The translations under genes and the position numbers were made by a program. 30,675 nucleotides of DNA, taken from positions 1 through 30,675 of the forward strand of contig NW_026570607.1 in NCBI RefSeq assembly GCF_019649055.1, written 5' to 3'. Positions within the stretch are counted from its first letter, which is position 1, and each line of letters opens with the position of its first letter. Of the stretch, positions 23,790-30,675 are shown piece after piece. The notes under the pieces were generated by a model that saw only the letters and a list, made by a program, of their open reading frames with translations, did not search any database and was not told the origin of the DNA. This DNA comes from Paramacrobiotus metropolitanus (lineage: Eukaryota; Tardigrada; Eutardigrada; Parachela; Macrobiotidae).

Positions 23790-24134
23790 TCTAATGCTAG
23801 ATCCAACTGTGATCCAGATACGGAGACCTAAACGGAATAGATCCCGTGGAAGCGAGCGATACGATATGGATCGCGAGCTATGCGGAAACACAAACGTCGC
23901 ACCGTAAATCGCTGACTTTTTAATATTGAAAAGTCTGGAGAACAGAAAATCAATAATGATCGGCGCAGCTCGATCGTAAAGCGTGGAGCCCATTCAACAG
24001 TGTGTAACACTGTGCAGCACGTGCTATGCCGCGCCCACTAACACAACTCAAGCCAATCAAAAGAGACACAACACAGACACGTAATCCAGTGGCGTAGCGT
24101 TGCGGACGTGAACGCTAGTGAACCCCCGCTCACA
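23790..24134 (-). repeat. 5' long terminal repeat of the giant element
   Basis: Identical to 1-345 apart from one base. On the minus strand it starts TGTGAGCGGG at 24134 and is followed at 23789 by the primer binding site, so this is the 5' LTR. It should hold the promoter. The hairpin and E-box palindrome described for the 3' copy recur here (23997-24013 and 24016-24025). The flank continues at 24135 with ccagt. The matching flank on the other side is outside the window, so the target-site duplication cannot be checked. Confidence 0.95.
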
Positions 24135-24335
24135 CCAGTTTTCGATTGCTTTTACAAATTCATTTGTGTCCAGCGAATATTCAAGCAGTTCAGACTGCAG
24201 TGGATGCATATCGTACCACAATTCTTCATCTTCAGCGATGCCGCCAAACTGTACGGCATTTTCATTTGGCGTTGCTGCATTATCGTATGCAGGTGACGAT
24301 GGGCTTTCCATTCTTTTGAATTTAACAGTGTCCAT
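24135..24335 (-). pseudogene. ORF fragment interrupted by the 5' LTR
   Basis: An ATG at 24335 opens a 67-codon acidic stretch (with DEELWYDMHPLQSELLEYS and EFVKAIENW) that runs straight into the LTR at 24134. Reading then continues into LTR sequence and stops at 24057. The composition looks like genuine protein, not random translation. It may be an exon of a host gene or the start of another transposon's Gag. I recognise no family. The element would have cut it. Confidence 0.45.
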
Positions 24336-24365
24336 TGCACTGACTATCAGAGGAACTGTATGGTT

Positions 24366-24560
24366 TCTACCCGGATACTTTAGCTACGCAACTTCACTTC
24401 AGTCTGTTCAGTGCTTGTTACACTGGCTTCAGGTTTTTATCCGGTAGGCTTTTTGCTCTACGCGGAAACTTCAGCTACGCTATTGTTCTCAGTGTTCGTT
24501 ACACTGATCTTCCAGGTAGATACTTTCGTTCTAACCCGGATACTACAGATAGAGATTTTG
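24366..24560. repeat. Two-copy tandem repeat, about 91 bases
   Basis: TCTAC(C/G)CGGA followed by a shared GCTACGC occurs at 24366 and again at 24457, and a partial third CCCGGATACTAC lies near 24534. Both copies contain a CAGTG...GTTACACTG hairpin (about 24410-24426 and 24501-24517). This resembles the LTR hairpin CAGTGTGTAACACTG. No gene seen here. Confidence 0.5.
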
Positions 24561-24974
24561 ATCTTCGGTGTTCTCTGACCGCTCACAGCACTCGCAATCG
24601 CTTGGGCTGTATGGCTACGCTAAAATTTGGTGCACCTGTATGCTTGGCTGTTCGCTCTCGCATACAAAACTTAAGCTCCAGATGTGTCGACACTGTGAAT
24701 GCTCAGGCACTGCTCTGGCAAACAAAAAACTAGCTCAAGGAAAATTGCTTTCGACTTTGTCTACTTACAGCTGGTTGCGTTACCGCTGCGCTTTCGAATT
24801 CAAGGAAACTCGCACGCTGAAGAAGCGACGAGTACCTGCTTCAGTTTCAATTCATCATTTCACATTTCGTCATTTCCCTTCTTCAATTCATATTCGTTTC
24901 ATTCACTTCAGTGCTCATGGGCCGATCTACAGGTTAAAACTGCATCGCCCTGCTGACAGGTCAAACTGCTCAGC

Positions 24975-25151
24975 GTCCAGACAGGGCAAAACCCCCGGAC
25001 ATTTACTGGTTTCGTCGTGGGTCGCAGGCACGAATCAGCAGGGGTTCCCCTAACTAACGCGTCGCTAGTACCCGGATTACTAACGTTTAGGCGTCCAGAC
25101 GGCAGACCAGCTGCCCGGACATCCGTCCAGTCAGTACAAATGTACCCGGAC
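24975..25151. repeat. Trio of hairpins with a common plan
   Basis: At 24975-25000, 25093-25120 and 25125-25151 the sequence starts GTCCAG(A/T)C and ends CCGGAC. The outer GTCC/GGAC stem is constant. The inner stem differs each time (GGG/CCC, GGCAG/CTGCC, GTAC/GTAC). This indicates conserved structure with changing sequence. Its owner is unknown. The leader or trailer of the neighbouring decayed element is one possibility. Confidence 0.5.
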
Positions 25152-25640
25152 TGAGCACTCTAAAAGCAGTCACACTTCACATTCACAATTTCAATTACAG
25201 TTTTACTTAGCTAGATATCGGAAAGGTTCGAACATCGGTGGGCGCCATGACGGAGAAATCAGTACGATAGGAATAATTACCGTAATAATCTATCCTACCG
25301 ACCTAACTCAACGACAGGGAATGAGCTGGTATCTCAATGTGGCATAGCTAAGCTTATGAATCTACGCGAAGCGAGAACCGCATCTCCGACGATATTTAAT
25401 TCTAAACTCCGATCACTGCTAAACTCAGAATGAGAGAACTGATCCCCAAAGTACTGCCACTCACGGACTTATATAGACACGGCGCATCCGTGTAGAAACA
25501 ACCAAAAGTAAATCCGAAAACAAAAGAGAAACGCCGAGAAAGTACAAGCGAATAATGGAAAGTACGAGTAAAGCCGTCACTTTACGTACTGTACTGCTAT
25601 ATCACGTCACATGACTAGAAGATCGGAAATCACTTCGGCC
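25152..25640. other. No supported feature
   Basis: No protein, RNA gene or clear repeat is visible. A TATATAG string at about 25471-25477 is followed by a small ACACGG/CCGTGT hairpin near 25479-25495. This could be a relic promoter or LTR, but nothing confirms it. Confidence 0.3.
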
Positions 25641-26460
25641 GTGAAAATACAATGGACACACTGAAGTTGCGCTACTATTGGGAAGGATGTCGAACTATGT
25701 AACGGCCTACACCGACAAATGCTAGCAGTGCATTTTGACGAACGCGATTCGACGTCCACCACCGGGCAAACTCCAAGAGAGGGAGGTTGGTGAAGCATGG
25801 TATCCCATTTACGCGGAATTTAAAGGACCCTTACCTCGGACACGTGCGAAGGGACAGACGTACATCGCTGCGGTAACCGACCAACTGGCGATGTTCACCA
25901 TAGCCTGGGCAACGAAAACGAACTCGGGGAAGTTGTCCTGCTGTATTACGGAATGGCGACCTTCATACACTCGGACAGAGGTATATACTTTCCAAAGTAT
26001 ACGTTCGCCACGGTCGCCAGGATCTTTGGTATCCAACATATGCTGGGAACGGCCCATCACACAGAAGGCCAAGGACAAGTCGAGAGGCAAATGCGAACAA
26101 TATGGAACGGAATACGCGAGTTCTGTGACTTAAATGATGAACACCGTTGGCATCGAGCCTTACCATACGTCGTCTGCGGGATGAACCGAGCAGTACATGC
26201 CCCGACGCAATTCTCACCATACTATATGTTGCACGGTCGAGAAATGACCATGCCGCAGTAAGTACTGGCTTGAACGAATGCGCCGGGGCACTTTACCGTC
26301 AAGGAGCACTTTCTTAAACGGTTGAAGGAACGACTTCAGCAGGCTTACAAAGTAGCCCGCATCAACACTGATGAAGCATTCGAACGCAACGCTTAATTCT
26401 ACAACAAAAAGAAGTCCACGCCAACCTTCATACGGACAGGTAAGGTAAAATTGAAAATTG
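25641..26460 (+). pseudogene. Decayed integrase of a related gypsy-type element
   Basis: Plus-strand remnants align in order with the giant element's integrase: LRYYWEG of the zinc domain (about 25668), PPGKLQE and YAEFKGPL (25750-25830), HSDRG, TEGQGQVERQM and MLHGREMTMP (25965-26258), then YNKKKSTPTF after a stop codon (26400). The Asp-to-Glu spacing is still 35. The first catalytic Asp is changed to Glu (YAEF against YADL). A frame break lies near 25940, and stops follow GREMTMP. The zinc-domain cysteines are lost. RT and Gag are absent upstream, so the copy is truncated as well as mutated. It is clearly older than the giant element and contains no AAAGGTCA. Confidence 0.85.
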
Positions 26461-29400
26461 CAACTAAAATCACCGCCAGAATGGATCGGTATGACGGAAT
26501 TTGACCGGTCATCGACTATGCTGGTCTAAAGAATGTGTTACTAAGATGTTAAGACGGTCGCAAAGACATCGTAGAAGTTGATCGTGTAAAACACTTACGA
26601 GCTGAGACGAGTCGGTCGGCAACTTGATCATCTAGTCCGATACAACCGGAAGGACGACCAGCGGGACCACTTGGGCTCGGTCAACCGACCCAAAACGAGA
26701 ACGGAACACGAAAAGACTCGAAAACCGACCCAACAAAAGAAAAGGTTATACGCAAACCAAGGAAAAAATTTGAAGCAACTCAAAAAACAGCCATACGAGC
26801 CGGATACGGCGGACTAACCAGTGACAACGGTTTAGAAGAGGGGTCGACGTTGGAAGAAACCGCCGATGGGCTTCGAGAAACCAGCACTGCAAGAATCGCA
26901 GAAGCAAGCTGTGATATCGGACGAATTTGTGCTGATCACGAAGAAACCGACAGAGTCGGACAATAGGTTGGAAGCAACGGTCACCCAACCGAAGAACCTA
27001 AGGAGAAATCGAAGAAATCGGTAACTAAGCCGGCCAGAAAGAAGAGGACGGTCGAAACGACCGAGGCACCAACCACGAAAAAATTGGTTGCCAAATAGGT
27101 GGTCAAACGACCAAGCCGAAACGGAAATATGGAACCGTCAAAAAGCCGAGGCTAACATCTCAACAAGGGCTAGAGGAAACTGCAGTCGCTGAATAAGAAG
27201 CCTACAAGGAAATCCTCGATAGAATTTTCGAAGCACGGACAGACTCGGAGAAACCCGCAAAAAAAACAAAATCCAGGAAACGCAGAACAGGAGTCACAAC
27301 AGAACAGCCTCAGTCATAGGGCCGTAGCCAGCAACTTAGAAATAATTAGCAGTAGCTATTTATAGGCGGACCTTTTGTATAGGAACCGGAATCTCTTCAG
27401 TTGACCGAAACATTTTCAGCTGAATGTACGGGAGTTAGTAGAATGCTAACGCGCCGTCTTTCCTCTGCTTAACAGCAAACGACAATGTCGACCGACATTT
27501 TCACGACCCGCCTTCCAGCGGATCAAACAATCGATGCAGCGACCCGGGACGACTACACCCCGTACAATCGCTCGCTGTCGCGATATGATAACTCGCGGTC
27601 GGCCGCACAGACGCTGGCGACGCAGGTACATGAATAACATGATCAACAGATGTTGCTCGGCAACACCGGTCTCCTGGTGAACTTTGGCGCGGCAACCTGC
27701 TGAACATCACTGGTAACGCCAGTAGGCCCAGTTGGCCCCGCGCAGCACCTGATGATGCCGACTACAGCAGCCGGGCAAACTTATCTGGCACTCACATTGG
27801 TGCGCGGCCCAACGAACGCAACCGGACCAGTCTACACGGCGCATACTTTGGTGCCAAACCAAGTGAATTGCGCCGCACCGCCGCTACAAGTCGTACGACC
27901 CCTGCGATAGCCAGGATACTCTAAACCTGAGCTTCTAGCCAAGAACATATCTCCTACTCAAATCGGATACCATGGACAACAGAATCCATGGGGAGATCCG
28001 AGCGTAGCGCTAAACCTGTTCTACACAATGGCGTGAAGTCTGAACCAGGCAGGAGGACTGCCCCTACTTGAGCTGTACCGACAGCAACCACACAGGTCGT
28101 TACGTCAATACTTCGTTCACCGGAATCGGCCTCGTTTACTTCACCAACGAGTGGCCGAGTACGATCCGCGAAGCTAACAGCCTGCGGGCTCAGGGAACAA
28201 ATCAAACTCTTCCCTCGTGCACGACAGTTAACCGACCAACTACGGAGATGGGGCATCTACATAAGGGATACGAGATGGATGATACGAGCAAGGGAAATGG
28301 CGACGGTTCTATCGACAATCGAACAACACCGCACCGCAATAAAAACGGCGATCAAAGTCAACCGGTCGAATAAGGCCGTACAAACAGCGGAACGACTCTC
28401 CAGGAATGGCGGGTCAACAAAGGACGCCGATTCCCGACTACTCGACGCAGCCGTGCAACAGGTGCAACAGACCGAACCCACGGTAACGATCCCCCAGCAA
28501 CCTGCCACACCAGACAAACAGGGAACGACCTCACAAGAAGGGGCGTTCCAACATTAGCACCGATGGCACTTCGACTTGGAGCCGACGACGACCGAGTAAC
28601 TGACGCATGGATGACAGTCATTCGGAGCCGAAAAGTCCTGATGGAAATTTGCGCTTGCATTCACTGAATCAACGAACCGGGTGCCTTAGCGAAAGTTCCT
28701 GAGCTTGTGGCCAATTTTAAGCTAGCCGAGACCTTCATACAAGACGGTATGCCCACAACGGAAACCGACAACTGTCAGTTACAGGCGACTCTGTACTGAA
28801 CAATGGAGTTCAACAGCCGAATACGAATCCACCCTAAACGCAGGTGGATCTTCAACGGTAACGGTATAACTAACAGTACCACCTCCAAGGGCAATGAGAT
28901 ATTCGCTAGTATCGCCTAGGACGGCGATGCAGACCAGCTGCATTCGGACCGGCTGCACCGGACGCCCAACCTGATCTCCGATGGAAGAGATCTGTTGGAA
29001 GATCTCAAGCGGCGTACATCCACTAAACACCTTTGGAACCGAACGCTATGGATGCGAACAGGCAGAAAATCGATATCTGGTAGCCCACAAGAAGCTGGCC
29101 GAGGATATCTTCCATAAGGGTATGCCGACCGACGCGGAAGACCGATAACTCAGGTCGGCAACCGAAAGGATCCGAGAAATCCTTGAGGCGAACCCGGAGC
29201 ACAATCGGGTACCTACGCCGCCACCACCTTGCAGCCCAACACCGACGACAACGGCAGTTATCACTCTTGTGCGTTCCACAGCGATAACGTACGTGCTCGA
29301 CTAGACGGACGCAATCCAACAAGTCGGCCGGGACCTGGCCGGAATATTCGGACACGGGAGAGACGGACCTTTATCGACGAGAGAATCAGCCGACCTAGAG

Positions 29401-29790
29401 CGAATCGACCGAAGTCTACGGACGGAAACTGACTTGGTCGAATCACTTGCACCTTTTGGAGCCCACCATTGAGCTTAAATGGAAAACGACTCCAGGAACC
29501 GCTTTATCTGATAATCAACTATGTACGACCGTACCTAGTCGGTTCCAACACAACAACCGAACCCGGCCCAACGAAGGACCGGCACAGCCGAATCCAGTGG
29601 ACACTAGCAGCCGACCCATGTCCCCGGCTAGGAAAGCCGGATAATTGGAGCCCTGCCAGACCTGTGAACGGTGCCCACGAGTGCGCCGCCCCAGACAATC
29701 CAATTGATTGCAAAGGTAAACAAACTCATCACGGAAACCAAACGAGATCAGTAGTGTGTCCAGTTGGATGGTGGAACGGCTTAAAATAAG
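26461..29790 (+). pseudogene. Degenerate 3' frames of the older element
   Basis: Short plus-strand frames full of stops follow the dead integrase. They are lysine/threonine-rich to about 27320. Then come a polar and proline/glycine-rich stretch (27490-27910), a Q/R/T-rich frame (28150-28557, with AVQQVQQTEPTVTIPQQP) and further basic pieces to 29790. The order charged tail, P/G-rich, long polar protein parallels the layout after integrase in the giant element. Two pieces resemble each other (LAETFIQDGMPT at about 28717 and LAEDIFHKGMPT at about 29096), suggesting a duplicated domain. Homology to specific giant-element proteins is not certain. Confidence 0.45.
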
Positions 29791-30348
29791 GCGCTAGAAT
29801 GGCTGTCTACTGTGATTGGCTAACTCCGCCCTCTACGACCGACACTGAGCCGAGACCGAACCCACCTTGCTGGTCTGGCTGCCTGTTCTGGTTGATTGGC
29901 CCCTCACCTCTTCACTTAAGACTGAGCCGAGGCCAAACCGGTGGTTCAGGTTTGTCCCCGTTTGCACCAACTGAGACTGACTCGAGACAGCTTTTGTTCT
30001 TGCCACGCATGCGGATGAAAGGCGGCTGCGGTGTTACGTTTTTTGGTAAACAGTAGCTAGAGCCGACACCAACAGCCACATCAATGTGAATTTCACAAGA
30101 GTAAGTTGCATGTAACGGGCTTTTAGCCTCTTACACAATTGCATCCGCCAAACAACAAACATTTGTTGTTTTGTAAAGAATCAAACAAATTCTGTTAACA
30201 AAAACGATAACGAACTGCAGCCAACATTGACAAACGAACATGATTTGACACTATTTAATTAACACAATTTTTTTTTAGTGCCAAACGGCCGTGTTATAAA
30301 GTAAGCAAGCAACATGCCTTTATCATAAACCATTCTCAATTTCTTTAG
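29791..30348. other. No supported gene; palindrome and CCAAT strings
   Basis: CCAAT/ATTGG strings occur at about 29815 and 29893. A perfect 10-bp inverted repeat AAACAACAAA/TTTGTTGTTT with a 2-base spacer lies at 30150-30171. The sequence becomes AT-rich to the right. No protein seen. Confidence 0.35.
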
Positions 30349-30641
30349 CAGCTGGACCGTGCTTATTTCATGAGTCCTTGCGCTCCGCTTGATGAATTTG
30401 GGATAGACCTCTCCGTTCCGTCCAGAAGGCGATTAAGCTTGTTAAAGTCCAGCGATCGGCCAGTCCTTGCAGATGAGTTTGTGAACTCATCGAACTCCAG
30501 AATCTTCTCCATGTACCAGTTTTGCGTAAGTCCCTTCGCCTACAAATAGCTAGACAATGCATATACTTTTACATCAAAATCTAATTATAGGTGTGTATGC
30601 CTTCAACTCGACTCGTCCGTTGTCAGTCTCGTTCCCAATAA
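30349..30641 (+). CDS. Possible host exon pair with a 65-base intron
   Basis: A pyrimidine-rich acceptor (CAATTTCTTTAG) precedes an open stretch from 30349 to 30525 (with LDEFGIDLSVPSRRRLSLL). It ends at a consensus donor GTAAGT (30526). A 65-base interval ends in TTATAG (30590). The reading continues in phase for 16 codons to a TAA at 30639-30641. The short intron resembles those of nematodes. No family recognised. The first exon lacks a start, so the gene would begin upstream. It could be chance. Confidence 0.3.
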
Positions 30642-30675
30642 TTATTTAACTCCAGGAGCCCTTTGTTATGAATGA

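Noticed and set aside
30368-30562. Minus-strand open frame at the right edge
   Set aside because: The plus-strand reading has splice signals and more natural composition. The minus frame looks like its shadow.

Overview
The window looks like animal DNA; a nematode is a guess, based only on the short 65-nt candidate intron at the right edge and an initiator-Met-type primer site. About four fifths of it is one giant LTR retrotransposon of the Ty3/gypsy type, read on the minus strand. Its two 345-bp LTRs (1-345 and 23790-24134) differ at one base, so the insertion is recent. Element length is about 24.1 kb, several times the usual 5-10 kb for gypsy elements.

Layout in element (minus-strand) order: 5' LTR (24134-23790); primer binding site matching the 3' end of initiator tRNA-Met (23789-23778); a 1.5-kb leader with hairpins and a 13-copy motif array; Gag with coiled coil, capsid-like domain, CCHC knuckle and RGG tail (22295-18501); a textbook -1 frameshift signal at the gag stop; a repetitive linker frame (18515-17464); retropepsin (17518-15698); RT-RNase H (15560-11088); integrase (11116-9659). 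Then come about 8 kb of extra frames with no retroviral counterpart I recognise (9600-1785): a P/Q/Y/G-rich segment, a >1000-residue charged protein with a duplicated domain, two small winged-helix-like proteins, and a CxxC/RS-rich protein. A 1.4-kb 3' untranslated region carries a tandem array of about eight hairpins, followed by the 3' LTR. I see no signal peptide or membrane anchor, so the extra frames are not an evident envelope.

The most striking structure is not a gene. The octamer AAAGGTCA (usually AAAGGTCAC) occurs about 95 times by hand count between 623 and 22888, on one strand or the other. Roughly one would be expected by chance, and I find none in the LTRs or in the 6.5 kb of flank. 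It runs through coding sequence in all three frames (peptides KGH, KVT, ERS) and through untranslated regions. It mostly lies on the coding strand within genes and almost always on the opposite strand in the leader and trailer. It is identical to the NBRE, the monomer site of NR4A nuclear receptors. What it does here is unknown.

Reading frames are interrupted by about nine single-base breaks, several in A/T runs, in an otherwise young element. They may be assembly errors or early decay.

Right of the element (24135-30675) lie an interrupted minus-strand ORF, tandem repeats, a trio of look-alike hairpins, a decayed plus-strand relative (integrase at 25641-26460, degenerate 3' frames to about 29790) that lacks the octamer, and a possible host exon pair at 30349-30641.
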